Below the pieces are notes generated by a model. That model saw only the letters and a list, made by a program, of their open reading frames with translations, was not told the origin of the DNA and ran no database searches. From positions 6,634,001 through 6,698,000 of the forward strand of contig OY969087.1 in assembly GCA_963697525.1 (NCBI GenBank): a stretch of 64,000 bases of DNA, in the 5' to 3' direction. Below are positions 36,205 to 44,920 of the stretch, piece after piece; positions within the stretch are counted from its first letter, which is position 1; each line of letters opens with the position of its first letter. Source of the stretch: Bradymonas sp963697525 (GTDB lineage Bacteria > Myxococcota_A > Bradymonadia > Bradymonadales > Bradymonadaceae). Made by a program: the position numbers and the translations under genes.

Positions 36205-37335
36205 TTACAGATTCGTCGGGGCCTTCTTGGGGGCGGGCTTGGCCTTGGCGGCCTGTTTTCCGGAGTCGTCGTCGCCGGAAAAGAGCGTGCTCAGGTCGTC
36301 GGCGACGTTGGACGTCGAGCGCCGATACATCTCGACCGTACCGCGAGTGAAGTTCGAACGGGCGAAGTAACGCTCCTTGAGATTGGAGCTATTCTTGGCG
36401 CCCTTGTCGCCCTTCTTGGCGTCGGCCTGCACCGTGGCCTTGAGAAATTCGACGCGCACGGGCTTTTTGCCCTCGGCGTTGATCTGGGCGACGAAGACCG
36501 TCTGGAGATCGTCGGGCAACTTGTCCTTGGTCACGTAGTGCTGGGAGTGCAGCGCGAAGAATTTGTTGAGCCAGGTCTCGGCGGTCTGGTCGCGCTTGTG
36601 CGCGTCGCCGCGCGCCCAGTAGGCGGCGGCCGGGTCGTTGCGGTTGTGGTGTTTGAAAGTGACGTGCTTGTCGCCCGAGTGAAGGCCGATGCTGACGATC
36701 TCGTCGCGGTGTGCGTCGTACAGGTCGTGCTCCTTGATGCGATCGGGGTGGGCGAGCGGTGAGATCTGGCCGGAGCCCATCAGGTAGACCGACCCGGTGC
36801 GGGTATCACGCACGTAATAGTGGTGGCCACCATAGGTCTGGGAGCCCACGGCCAGCGAGTAGCTGTCGCCGCCGTCGAGCTTGATGGTGAGCGTGGCGGC
36901 GGGCTTGGCCAGCCCAAATTGGTCGAGCTTGCCGGGGTGGTCCAGCCGACGCGCCGCCTTCAGCGGGGCGAGCCGGTGGATGAGCGTCTCGCCCAGGTCG
37001 CCGGCCTTGAACTCCGAGAGCTTGGGCCCGTCGTCCTTCTTGGCGGACTTGACGCCGGCGAGCTTGCTCTTCGACCCCGCGTCTTTCGCCTTATCCTTGG
37101 TGGCCGGCTTCTTCCAGGAAACCCACACATATTTGCCGTAGCCGTCTTCCTTGGGCTCGAGGGTGACCTTCTCGCCGCCGGCCGTGTAGGTGACCTGGGT
37201 CACCTGGCCGGCGTCGATGGGCGCGATGACCACGCCCTCGTCAGCCTCGGCGCTGGGCTGGTGGGTCCAACTGAAATAGGCACCTATCAGGGCCAGCACG
37301 GTCAGGCCGGCGTATACGTAAACCGAGCGACTCAT
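36205..37335 (-). CDS. DUF4340 protein of Gld-type ABC operon
   Basis: 376 residues. One N-terminal transmembrane helix (VYVYAGLTVLALIGAYFSW) anchors a periplasmic domain typical of DUF4340, with repeated beta-rich units (QVTYTAGGEKVTLEPKEDGYGKYVW; LTIKLDGGDSYSLAVG; YYVRDTRTGSVYLMGSGQI). The C-terminal Lys/Ala/Pro-rich tail looks disordered. It is the last gene of a four-gene operon; its start overlaps the preceding GldG-like gene as ATGA. DUF4340 proteins commonly accompany such exporters but have no established reaction. Confidence 0.85.
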   Translation of the reverse strand: MSRSVYVYAGLTVLALIGAYFSWTHQPSAEADEGVVIAPIDAGQVTQVTYTAGGEKVTLEPKEDGYGKYVWVSWKKPATKDKAKDAGSKSKLAGVKSAKKDDGPKLSEFKAGDLGETLIHRLAPLKAARRLDHPGKLDQFGLAKPAATLTIKLDGGDSYSLAVGSQTYGGHHYYVRDTRTGSVYLMGSGQISPLAHPDRIKEHDLYDAHRDEIVSIGLHSGDKHVTFKHHNRNDPAAAYWARGDAHKRDQTAETWLNKFFALHSQHYVTKDKLPDDLQTVFVAQINAEGKKPVRVEFLKATVQADAKKGDKGAKNSSNLKERYFARSNFTRGTVEMYRRSTSNVADDLSTLFSGDDDSGKQAAKAKPAPKKAPTNL

Positions 37336-39212
37336 GCTTCACCTCCTTTCTTGCGCCACCAGATGCGCGTGGCACCGGCGCCGAGCAGCAATAGCGGAAT
37401 GCCCAAAACCGTCACGTAGAACCACCACTGCTGGTCTTCCTTGCTGTGGCGGATGCGCACGTCCTTCTCCGACTCGATGGTTCCGGATTGGTCCTCGACG
37501 TGCACCAGCCAGTTGAGCGTGTCGTAGACGAATTGGCGGTTGCCCCGCGCCCGCATGCCGAAGTCGGAGATGAACGGGGCGTCGGCGACGACCATGGCGC
37601 GCCACTTTTTGTGGCTCTTCGTGGCGTCCTTGGCGTCGGCGCTTCCCTCGCTGGCGGCGGCCAGCGGGTATTTGCGCTCCTTCTCGCCGGCCTTGGGGTC
37701 GTACTCCAGGTTGCCGTTGGTGTCCGCCCACGCGTAGTGATGGGAGCGCACCGTGATGACGACATCGGCCTTAGATTTCTTGGCCTTCTGCAGATAGCCC
37801 GTCGCCGGGGTAAACAGCATCAGCGACGGCGTCGACTGCGAGAGCGCGGCCGTGGACGGGTGCGAGGAGAATTGGTCGGTGATGAGGTTGAGCTTGTCGG
37901 TCTTGTTGCGCATCACCGGGATGATGCCGCGCTCGGCGGCGAGCACCGACGGCTGCATCTTCACGCCCAGCTTGTGCAGCAGGTCGCCCAGCGGCGGGTC
38001 CGTCGACGCCAGCGGGTCGCGAGCGCGCAGGTCGCGCGGCAGCATGGCGATAAAGAGCGCTCCACCGCGGTCCAGGTAGGCCTTCAGCGCGTCGATCTCC
38101 GAGGGCATGAACGTCTGCTTGGGCCCCAGGATCATCACGGCGTCGGCGTCGTCGGGGATGTCCTTGGCCAGACCGTTGTCCGCCGACAGGTTGGCGGTGT
38201 CGAATTGGGCGGCGTCGAAGACCTGCTTGAGGATCTTCAAGCTCTCGGTGGGATCGTCCGACGAGCCGTCGAGCTGCATCTCGCCGTGGCCGACGGTCAG
38301 GTAGATCTTCAGGGTGCCCCGCCCGACCGCCAGCAGCGTCTTTCGCACCTGGTTATCGAGGTCGCGAAGCTTGTGGCGGGCGGCCAACTCCGTCGAGCCC
38401 AGGCGCAAGATCTTGGTGGTCGGCTTCTTGGCGTCGTCGTCGGACGGCAGCGGGCCGGCGGTAAAGGCAATCTGGCCGTTTTCGCGCACATGCAGCTTGC
38501 GGGCGAGCTCGGGCTCGCCGGCCTGATCGTGGTAGGTCACGTGCAGGTTGTCGCCCTCGAGGGCGTCGAAGTAGCCCTGCAGGTCCTGGCGAAGCGTGGA
38601 GTCGGGTTCGACGAACACGCGCACGTCCACCGGCTTGGTCAGAGATTTGACCACATTCTTGGTCGCCGAGCCGGCGCGAGCGGCGCGGAAATACGCGAGA
38701 TCCCAGCTCTGACGATGGCGCGCGGCGATGTAGTTGACCGGAAAGACCAGCGCCACACCGAGTGCGACCGCCAGGCCGTGGCTGAGCGCGCGCTTGATGC
38801 GCTGGGGCGGTGCGACCACAGGCGAGGTCTCCACGGCCCGGTCGACGAGCATCAGCGGGACCGTGCCCAGCAGCCAGACGATGGGCCACAAGGCGCCCCA
38901 GATGCCCTGCCAGCGCTCGCGCCCCGTGGCCGTCCAGTTGAAGAATTGGACGACGCCGTCGGTCGACAGCACGTAGAACAACAGCGAGCCACTTCCCACG
39001 GCCTGCAGCGCCAGGGCGACGCGCTCGCCGTGGGCCAGCCCGTCGTTGTCGGCGTCTTCGAGCCGGCGCCAGCGCAGGATGAACGAGCCGATGAGGGCGG
39101 CGGCGCCGAGCAGATCGAGCACCCAGCGCGCCGCGACGATGTCGGCGACCAGGCGCTCGCCCACAAACACGAGGGCCATGCCGACCAGGTAGACAATGAT
39201 GGCGAAGCTCAT
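37332..39212 (-). CDS. GldG-family ABC auxiliary membrane protein
   Basis: About 626 residues. Several N-terminal helices are followed by a large extracytoplasmic domain and a final transmembrane helix (WWFYVTVLGIPLLLLGAGATRIWW) with a Lys-rich end. The GldG/ABC-2 auxiliary domain shows in VRVFVEPDSTLRQDLQGYFDAL, KIYLTVGHGEMQLDG and DADAVMILGPKQTFMPSEIDALKAYLDRGGALFIAM. GldG is known from the gliding-motility ABC complex of Bacteroidetes but is widespread elsewhere. A GTG at 39218 and an ATG at 39212 are both possible; the ATG overlaps the permease stop as ATGA and was chosen. Confidence 0.86.
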   Translation of the reverse strand: MSFAIIVYLVGMALVFVGERLVADIVAARWVLDLLGAAALIGSFILRWRRLEDADNDGLAHGERVALALQAVGSGSLLFYVLSTDGVVQFFNWTATGRERWQGIWGALWPIVWLLGTVPLMLVDRAVETSPVVAPPQRIKRALSHGLAVALGVALVFPVNYIAARHRQSWDLAYFRAARAGSATKNVVKSLTKPVDVRVFVEPDSTLRQDLQGYFDALEGDNLHVTYHDQAGEPELARKLHVRENGQIAFTAGPLPSDDDAKKPTTKILRLGSTELAARHKLRDLDNQVRKTLLAVGRGTLKIYLTVGHGEMQLDGSSDDPTESLKILKQVFDAAQFDTANLSADNGLAKDIPDDADAVMILGPKQTFMPSEIDALKAYLDRGGALFIAMLPRDLRARDPLASTDPPLGDLLHKLGVKMQPSVLAAERGIIPVMRNKTDKLNLITDQFSSHPSTAALSQSTPSLMLFTPATGYLQKAKKSKADVVITVRSHHYAWADTNGNLEYDPKAGEKERKYPLAAASEGSADAKDATKSHKKWRAMVVADAPFISDFGMRARGNRQFVYDTLNWLVHVEDQSGTIESEKDVRIRHSKEDQQWWFYVTVLGIPLLLLGAGATRIWWRKKGGEA

Positions 39213-39937
39213 TTCCACCTCCTCAACGCCATGCGGCGCGTGGCGAGCATCAGAAAGACGAAGATCAGCGAGACGTAGTAGACCAGGCTGTCGGTGCCGA
39301 TGCGCCCGGTCATGAAGCTCTTCTGGAAGTGGCGCTGGAACATCGCCATATACGAGAAGATGGCGTCGAAGGGCGGCGCGCTGATCTTGGCGATGAGCCA
39401 GGAGGTCAGCAAAAACACGGTGATCACCGAGGCGATGACCCCGGCGACGAGCTGTGAGCGCGTCAGCGTGGAGGCGAACGTGCCCACTGCGGCGATCGCC
39501 GCGCCCACCAGGATGAGCCCCAGATAACCGGCGGCGATGTGGCCGAAGGAGACCTTGCCGTTGACGAAGATCAGCGCCGGCATATAGGCGGTGAGCAGCG
39601 TCATCAGCACCACGATCGCCAGCGCCGAGACGAATTTACCGCCCACCACCTGCCAGTCACTCAGCGGCGAGGCGTCCAGCAGGGCCATCGTGCCCATCTG
39701 GCGCTCCTCGGCGATGAGGCGCATGGTCAAAAGAATGGTGGCCACCACGGTGGTGCCGAACGAGAAGTAGAAGAACTGCTCGAGCACCACCTCGCTGTAT
39801 TTGGCGGTGTCACCGATGGCGAAGGCGTTGAATAACAGCCCGTCGATGACCAGGATCACCGCGATGACGGCGATCCCCCAGATGGAGTTGAAATAGCTGG
39901 CGAGCTCGCGCTTCGCCACGAGTAATAAGCCTCTCAT
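39209..39937 (-). CDS. ABC-2 type permease (GldF-like)
   Basis: 242 residues with about six transmembrane helices and an N-terminal cytosolic lead (MRGLLLVAKRELASYFNS) that is standard for ABC-2 permeases. MRLIAEERQMGTMALLDASPLSDWQVVGGKF is the conserved coupling-helix region. It forms a complex with the ATPase encoded directly upstream (10-bp gap). Substrate unknown. A GGGAGG site precedes the ATG at 39937. Confidence 0.88.
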   Translation of the reverse strand: MRGLLLVAKRELASYFNSIWGIAVIAVILVIDGLLFNAFAIGDTAKYSEVVLEQFFYFSFGTTVVATILLTMRLIAEERQMGTMALLDASPLSDWQVVGGKFVSALAIVVLMTLLTAYMPALIFVNGKVSFGHIAAGYLGLILVGAAIAAVGTFASTLTRSQLVAGVIASVITVFLLTSWLIAKISAPPFDAIFSYMAMFQRHFQKSFMTGRIGTDSLVYYVSLIFVFLMLATRRMALRRWK

Positions 39938-39947
39938 ACATCCTCCC

Positions 39948-40895
39948 TCAGCTTGCAGCTTTCTGTTCGGGATCGGCAGCGGTGACGCCGAGGAACATCT
40001 TCTCGAGCTCGTTTTCGACCTCGACCATGCGTCGAAGGCCCACACCGGCTTCGACGAGCGCACGGGCGAGATCCTCGCGCACGTCGCTTTGAAGCTCGAC
40101 CTCGGCGCGCACCAGCGCGTCGGTGTCGTCGTCGATCTCCCAGTGCTCCAGGCCATCGAGGGCCGCGAAGACCTCTTCGACGACGCCGCGCTCGGCGCGC
40201 ACCGACAGCGACAGCTTCGAGCGCGCCCCCAGCCTGGAGGCGAGCTCCTCTTCGCTGCCGTCGGCGGCGAGTTGGCCCTGGTGGAGCACCAGCAGCCGGT
40301 CGCAGGTCTGGGAGATCTCCGAGAGGATGTGCGAGCTGACGAGCACCGTGCAGTGCTTTTTGAGGCCCCGCAGGACCTTGCGCATCTCGACGATCTGGGC
40401 GGGGTCGAGCCCGCTGACCGGCTCGTCGAGGATGACGAGCTTGGGGTCGTGGATGATCGCCTGAGCGATGCCCACGCGCTTGCGATAGCCGTGCGACAGG
40501 GTGTCGATGACGGCGTCGGCTTTATGCTCGATGCCGCACAGCTCGAGCACCCCGGGCAGGCGCTTGTCGACCTCGGCGGTCGAGCAGCCCTTGACCTGGC
40601 CGCACCAGCGCAAGAAGTCGCGCACCCGCATCTCCGGATACAACGGCGGCGTCTCGGGCAAAAACCCGATGCGACGCCTGGCCGAATCCGGCGCGTCCAC
40701 GGCGTCGACCCCGTCGACGGTTACGCTTCCCATGCTCGGAAGCAGCATCCCGGCCAGGATGCGCAGGAGAGTGGACTTGCCGGCCCCGTTGAGCCCCAAC
40801 ACACCGACAACTTGTTGCTTGTCGATGCGAAAGGAGACGTCACGTAAGGCGGGTGTCGTCCCGTAATAACGCGAAAGTCCTCGTACCTCGATCAT
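39948..40895 (-). CDS. ABC transporter ATP-binding protein (GldA-like)
   Basis: 315 residues. Walker A is GLNGAGKST (34-42), the signature is LSHGYRKRV, Walker B is KLVILDEP followed by SGLDP, and the switch His is in SSHILSE. The LSxGxxKR signature is typical of the ABC-2/GldA/CcmA group. A C-terminal extension of about 90 residues is common in that group. First gene of the exporter operon, which runs ATPase, permease, GldG, DUF4340. Confidence 0.92.
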   Translation of the reverse strand: MIEVRGLSRYYGTTPALRDVSFRIDKQQVVGVLGLNGAGKSTLLRILAGMLLPSMGSVTVDGVDAVDAPDSARRRIGFLPETPPLYPEMRVRDFLRWCGQVKGCSTAEVDKRLPGVLELCGIEHKADAVIDTLSHGYRKRVGIAQAIIHDPKLVILDEPVSGLDPAQIVEMRKVLRGLKKHCTVLVSSHILSEISQTCDRLLVLHQGQLAADGSEEELASRLGARSKLSLSVRAERGVVEEVFAALDGLEHWEIDDDTDALVRAEVELQSDVREDLARALVEAGVGLRRMVEVENELEKMFLGVTAADPEQKAAS

Positions 40896-41067
40896 CTCAC
40901 CGCCTCAAGAAACAGCGAAAGAAAACGTCGATATCGAATAGATCGCGCTCGGCCCGACCGAATGACACGGTCGAGAATGTTCGGAAGCCTGAAGCTTCCC
41001 CTGGGCGTGTCTGGGTTTGAGGATGTGGAGCTTTCGCCGATTTATTCCAAAAAGACGAAAAAAGTGC

Positions 41068-41202
41068 GTTGAGGGGTGGTTTTTCAACGACATAACCGAC
41101 CGCCCCGAGCTGGCCTAGGAGATTGCCCACTTCATCGGACACACCATCGACCAAGACGACCTCGTCGACGAGCTCCTCGACGCAGCGCGATCTGGACTGT
41201 AG
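41068..41202 (+). pseudogene. Possible gene remnant at the edge of an accessory island
   Basis: One frame reads about 44 residues that look protein-like (WFFNDITDRPELA, then an in-frame TAG at 41116-41118, then EIAHFIGHTIDQDDLVDELL, to a TAG at 41200-41202). No start codon or ribosome site is evident. I cannot name the parent family. It lies in the 378-bp gap between the ABC ATPase gene and the exonuclease gene. The rest of that gap shows no gene. Confidence 0.3.
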
Positions 41203-41213
41203 ATTCGCTACTG

Positions 41214-41232
41214 GCTACCGCGACGCGGTAGC
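41214..41232. promoter_or_regulatory. 8-bp perfect palindrome upstream of the exonuclease cassette
   Basis: GCTACCGC (41214-41221), loop GAC, and GCGGTAGC (41225-41232) lie 42 bp before the exonuclease start. No T-tract follows, so an operator or leader hairpin is more likely than a terminator. The second arm is followed by partly similar sequence (GTTGTAGCGGG). Confidence 0.4.
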
Positions 41233-41273
41233 ATGCGGGAGTATCGTTGTAGCGGGATTGATGGAGCAACATC

Positions 41274-41927
41274 ATGACATTTGACCTAGACACCAAACTT
41301 GGCATGGTGAAGGTGGCCACAATCGCAGGAGACCTTCCGCCTGATGCCTATTCCGGCTCCGAACATGGAGGCTGGGTAGGCATCGATACGGAGACGTCAG
41401 GGCTCGACTGGTCCGCCGACGAATTGGGGCTGGTCCAAGTATTCTTCCCCAGTCGCGCCACTGTCTATCTAATTCGACCGAGTGATGTCGTCCCCAACGG
41501 TCTTCTCGAATTGCTGGAGTCCGAGGCTTGGATCAAGGTTTTTCACTATGCCCTTTTCGATCTTCGATTCTTGGCGTCACGATGGAATTTGACGCCTCGA
41601 AACATTCGCTGCACGAAACTGGCCTCCAAATTGGTGGAACCGGAACGCGACAAGCACAGTCTGGCGGATCTGGTGCGCACAAATCTCGATGTCGAACTCT
41701 CGAAGTCCCGCTCGATACGCGTGTCTGAATGGACTTCTGACAAGTTGTCGCGAGAACAGCTTCAGTACGCAGCCCTCGATGCTGTCTACCTACCGGCGTT
41801 GTTCAAGCGACTCGAGGAGCGGTTGCACGAGGCGGAACTCCAAGACATTGCTCGCGAGTGTTTTTCCTTCATTCCAGCCCAGCTTAGAACAGACCTGATG
41901 GGAGTACATGACCTCTTCGGTTACTAG
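41274..41927 (+). CDS. RNase D-like DEDDy 3'-5' exonuclease, short form
   Basis: 217 residues with all DEDDy motifs: Asp38 and Glu40 in GIDTETSGL, Asp97 in HYALFDLRFL, and Tyr165/Asp169 in YAALDAVYL. It matches the catalytic domain of RNase D, including the KLASKLVEPERDKHSLADLV segment, but stops where RNase D would continue with HRDC domains. It should trim RNA (or DNA) from the 3' end, with two metal ions. Base composition is visibly less GC-rich than in flanking genes, a sign of transfer. It is 50 bp upstream of the HipA-like gene on the same strand and is read here as part of a three-gene cassette. Confidence 0.85.
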   Translation: MTFDLDTKLGMVKVATIAGDLPPDAYSGSEHGGWVGIDTETSGLDWSADELGLVQVFFPSRATVYLIRPSDVVPNGLLELLESEAWIKVFHYALFDLRFLASRWNLTPRNIRCTKLASKLVEPERDKHSLADLVRTNLDVELSKSRSIRVSEWTSDKLSREQLQYAALDAVYLPALFKRLEERLHEAELQDIARECFSFIPAQLRTDLMGVHDLFGY

Positions 41928-41977
41928 GCTGCGCGCGAAACCGTTTCGTCTCGCGACCATACCCGACGGATTTCTGC

Positions 41978-42919
41978 ATGTGCTCATTCGCTATCTACAA
42001 CCTCGACGACTTTCGACCGGTGGGTGAAGAGTCGATGGGTTCCAAAGCCCGTGATTGGCACCAAACCACTGCGAAATTGACAGACCTCGAAACCGGCAAG
42101 CGGTGGCTCTTCAAGGTCCCAGATCGGTTCCAAGGCGAGATCTGGTCTGAGAAGATCGCACAGGAGGTCGGCTCACTGATGGGATTGCCGATCGCACGTG
42201 TGGAGTTGGCCCAACAAGGTGCCGGAGACCAAAGGCAACGCGGCACAATATCCCTGAGCTTTGCCGATAGTCGCGACGGACTCAGCCTCGAACACGGCAA
42301 CGAGTTGATGGAGAGGCAAGGTAAGGTGAAGCAGTATGTCTTGGACAAGGAAGATCAGGTGGGATTAGACGCCGTCTACGACTACCTGGACGTCAATAAC
42401 GTCCAGGCCCCCATCGGAGCTGACAAGGATAAGTCGGCGAGCTTCTACTTCACGGGCTACCTCGTCTTGGACGCGCTGATTGGAAATGTCGACCGGCATC
42501 ATCAAAATTGGGGTGTCGTTCGCACCTCGGGCGGTGATATTCACCTGGCACCCACGTTCGACCACGGCGCGTGTCTTGGTCGTGAGTTGCAAGAGAAGAA
42601 GAGGCTTAAGTACCTAGAATACAAACAGGTGGAGAGGTACGCCACGAACAACAAGGCCCACGCGAAGATCGCGCCACCGGGCGACAACGATCGTACTACG
42701 CCGTTTGGGCTGTTGGACTTCTTGCCTGATCTTGGTCAGGATCAAGCATTGTGCTTCTGGCTGGAACGCGCCCTTGGCGTCGACGCTAACAAATTGGAGC
42801 TACTTTTTGATCGAGTTCCAACCGAACTCGTGAGTTCTGGAGCACGTGAATTTGCACAGGCATTTACGAGTTTCACCCGAGACAAGCTCGGCAAGCTGCA
42901 TCAGGACCGCTGCCAATGA
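41978..42919 (+). CDS. HipA-like Ser/Thr kinase domain protein
   Basis: 313 residues. The HipA C-terminal kinase pattern is present: Lys46 (WLFKVP) for ATP, Glu58, the catalytic loop GNVDRHHQNWGV (Asp172, Asn177) and the Mg-binding Asp195 in LAPTFDHGACLG. The protein starts near IYNLDDFRPVGEESMGSKARDW, so it lacks the N-terminal HipA subdomain, which appears to be on the next gene. HipA kinases phosphorylate targets such as aminoacyl-tRNA synthetases and stop growth; the target here is unknown. Its TGA overlaps the next ATG (ATGA), so the two should be co-translated. No HipB-like HTH gene is adjacent. GC is lower than in the surroundings. Confidence 0.82.
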   Translation: MCSFAIYNLDDFRPVGEESMGSKARDWHQTTAKLTDLETGKRWLFKVPDRFQGEIWSEKIAQEVGSLMGLPIARVELAQQGAGDQRQRGTISLSFADSRDGLSLEHGNELMERQGKVKQYVLDKEDQVGLDAVYDYLDVNNVQAPIGADKDKSASFYFTGYLVLDALIGNVDRHHQNWGVVRTSGGDIHLAPTFDHGACLGRELQEKKRLKYLEYKQVERYATNNKAHAKIAPPGDNDRTTPFGLLDFLPDLGQDQALCFWLERALGVDANKLELLFDRVPTELVSSGAREFAQAFTSFTRDKLGKLHQDRCQ

Positions 42920-43686
42920 CACGACAACTCTACATCGCGTGGCAATCGCACGAATCGAGAACCTGGCATACAGTCGGACTTCTGACTTACAGCGAACAGA
43001 GCGGGTACGTATTTCAATACGTTCGAGGCGCCCTTGACGCTCAGAAGGAGGATGGCTTTTCCGGCATTTCGGCGTTCCCGAGCTTTGATGAGGTGTACCA
43101 GTCGGACCACCTGTTCTCGTTTTTCTCGAACAGGATCCTTTCGCCGAGCCGACCCGAGTACCAAGAACTCATCCGCCAGGTTGATTTACTGCCTGTGGGC
43201 GACACCGAGTCTCCCGACTACGTGTTTGACTTCCTGCGTCGAACTCGTGGTTGGCGCGCGACCGATTCCTTCGAGATGTTCTCGCCCGTTCAACAGTTCG
43301 AGGGAGGCTACCGCTGGGATTTCTTTACCCGAGGAGTGCGCCATATCGACGAGGCCCTCAAAGAGAAGTGGATCAACGAGGCGCCGCTCGAACCACTCCG
43401 ACCCGTCCTTGACTGCCACAACGAGCACGACCCGACGGCAGTCATTATCATGGATCGCGGGCACCGACCGCTTGGATTCGTGCCGGGAAACTACTCTTCG
43501 ACAATCTACGACATTGTCGAGCACGCAGACGATATCCAGCTCACCATCCTGCAGCACAACCGTGACGCACAGCTCGACGAAAAACGGTTCCTCCTAGAGA
43601 TGAAAGCAAGCATGCCAACCGACTTCCATCTTCCGACATCATCCGAGCTCGAACCGCTCGTCGACATCGGTGAGAACGCGGCCTAG
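42916..43686 (+). CDS. HIRAN-domain protein with HipA-N-like N-terminus
   Basis: 256 residues. The first about 115 residues (SRTWHTVGLLTY...YVFQYVRGALDA...FPSFDEVYQSDHLFSFFSNRIL) resemble the N-terminal subdomain of HipA, which has the VGxL start, a beta-strand and a FF-N-LL ending. The region about 155-230 matches a HIRAN domain (HNEHDPTAVIIMDRGHRPLGFVPGNYS); HIRAN recognises 3' ends of single-stranded DNA in helicases and occurs alone in bacteria. The pairing suggests a regulator or targeting subunit for the HipA-like kinase. It overlaps that gene by 4 bp and ends the cassette. The HipA-N assignment is less certain than HIRAN. Confidence 0.75.
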   Translation: MTRQLYIAWQSHESRTWHTVGLLTYSEQSGYVFQYVRGALDAQKEDGFSGISAFPSFDEVYQSDHLFSFFSNRILSPSRPEYQELIRQVDLLPVGDTESPDYVFDFLRRTRGWRATDSFEMFSPVQQFEGGYRWDFFTRGVRHIDEALKEKWINEAPLEPLRPVLDCHNEHDPTAVIIMDRGHRPLGFVPGNYSSTIYDIVEHADDIQLTILQHNRDAQLDEKRFLLEMKASMPTDFHLPTSSELEPLVDIGENAA

Positions 43687-43826
43687 GAGACTGCGGGAAA
43701 TCTCGTCTGAGAGCAGATTCGCTTGCCGAGACGCTAATGTACGAACTTTGCCTCAGCGATGTCGTTGCCGTTCGTCGCGGACCCAAAGGGAAGCAAATCG
43801 GCCGGGGGCTGCGCCAATTACCCGCC

Positions 43827-44840
43827 CTACCCCACCTTCACCACCACCTTGCCGAAGTGCTTGCCCGCCTTCATGTACTCCAGGGCCTGTTTGGCCTGGT
43901 CGAACTCGAAGACGCGGTCGACCAGCGGGCGCATCCGATTGGCCTCGATGGCGCGCACCATATTGTCGTGCATCTCGCGGCTGCCCACGAAGATGCCCTG
44001 CACGCGGATGTTGTGCATGAGGATGGGGATGATGCTCAGGTCCTCGACGGCGCCGCTCAACACGCCGATGACGCTGATCTGGCCGCCGTAGCGCACCGCG
44101 CTCATCGACTGTTGGAGGGTGCCGGCGCCGCCGACCTCGATGATGTGGTCGGCGCCGCGCCCGTCGGTGAGTTTGCGCACGGCTTTGCCCCACTTGGGCT
44201 CGGTCTTGTAGTTGATGCCGTGGGCGGCACCAAGCTCGGCGGCGCGGGCGAGCTTGTCGTCGGAGCTCGACGTGACGATGACCTCGGCGCCGAGCATGCG
44301 CGCGAATTGCAGCCCGAACATCGACACGCCCCCGGTGCCCTGGCAGACGACCACGTCGCCGGCTTTGACGTCGCCGTGCTCGGCGAGCGCGTTCCAGGCG
44401 GTCAGCCCGGCGCAGGGTAGCGTGGAGGCCTCCTCGAAGCTCAGGTGCTCGGGGATGCGCACCACCGCGTCGGCGTCGGCGACGACATATTCGGCCATGG
44501 CGCCGTCGAGGGGCCCGCCGAGCGTGCTCTTGAAGCGCTCACGGCTGGGCCGCCCGGCAATCCAATCCTGGGCAAAAATGGGCATGACTCGGTCGCCGAG
44601 CCCCACCCGCTCGACGCCCTCGCCGAGCTCGACGACCTCGCCGGCACCGTCGGAGAACGGAATCAGAGGCAAGGGCTGGCGAGGGTTGTAGGTGCCCTCG
44701 ATCATCATCAAGTCACGGAAATTCGGCGAGGCCGCCTTGATGGCGACCTTGACCTGGCCGTGGCCGGGCGCGGGGTCGGGCAGCTCGACCCGGTTGAAGT
44801 TGTCGAGGCCGAACGCTTCTTGGACTTGGTAGGCTTTCAT
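43827..44840 (-). CDS. Zinc-type alcohol dehydrogenase/quinone oxidoreductase family
   Basis: 337 residues of the medium-chain dehydrogenase family. The N-terminal GroES-like domain contains SPNFRDLMMIEGTYNPRQPLPLIPFSDGAGEVVELGEGV. The Rossmann domain has VVVCQGTGGVSMFGLQFARMLGAEVIVTSSSDDKL. The catalytic-zinc Cys/His set of true alcohol dehydrogenases is absent, so an NAD(P)H-dependent, zinc-independent oxidoreductase of quinone or enone type is likely. Single gene; GC returns to the level of the chromosome backbone here. Confidence 0.85.
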   Translation of the reverse strand: MKAYQVQEAFGLDNFNRVELPDPAPGHGQVKVAIKAASPNFRDLMMIEGTYNPRQPLPLIPFSDGAGEVVELGEGVERVGLGDRVMPIFAQDWIAGRPSRERFKSTLGGPLDGAMAEYVVADADAVVRIPEHLSFEEASTLPCAGLTAWNALAEHGDVKAGDVVVCQGTGGVSMFGLQFARMLGAEVIVTSSSDDKLARAAELGAAHGINYKTEPKWGKAVRKLTDGRGADHIIEVGGAGTLQQSMSAVRYGGQISVIGVLSGAVEDLSIIPILMHNIRVQGIFVGSREMHDNMVRAIEANRMRPLVDRVFEFDQAKQALEYMKAGKHFGKVVVKVG

Positions 44841-44920
44841 ATTGTTGTTCTTGCCTCAATGTGTTGGTGTTTTTGGGTGCACGTCGGCTGGTTGCGAATC
44901 GAACACTATCAATAATCGAC

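Noticed and set aside
41978..43686. Complete HipBA toxin-antitoxin system
   Set aside because: No HipB-like helix-turn-helix gene is found next to the kinase; only the HIRAN protein and the exonuclease are adjacent.
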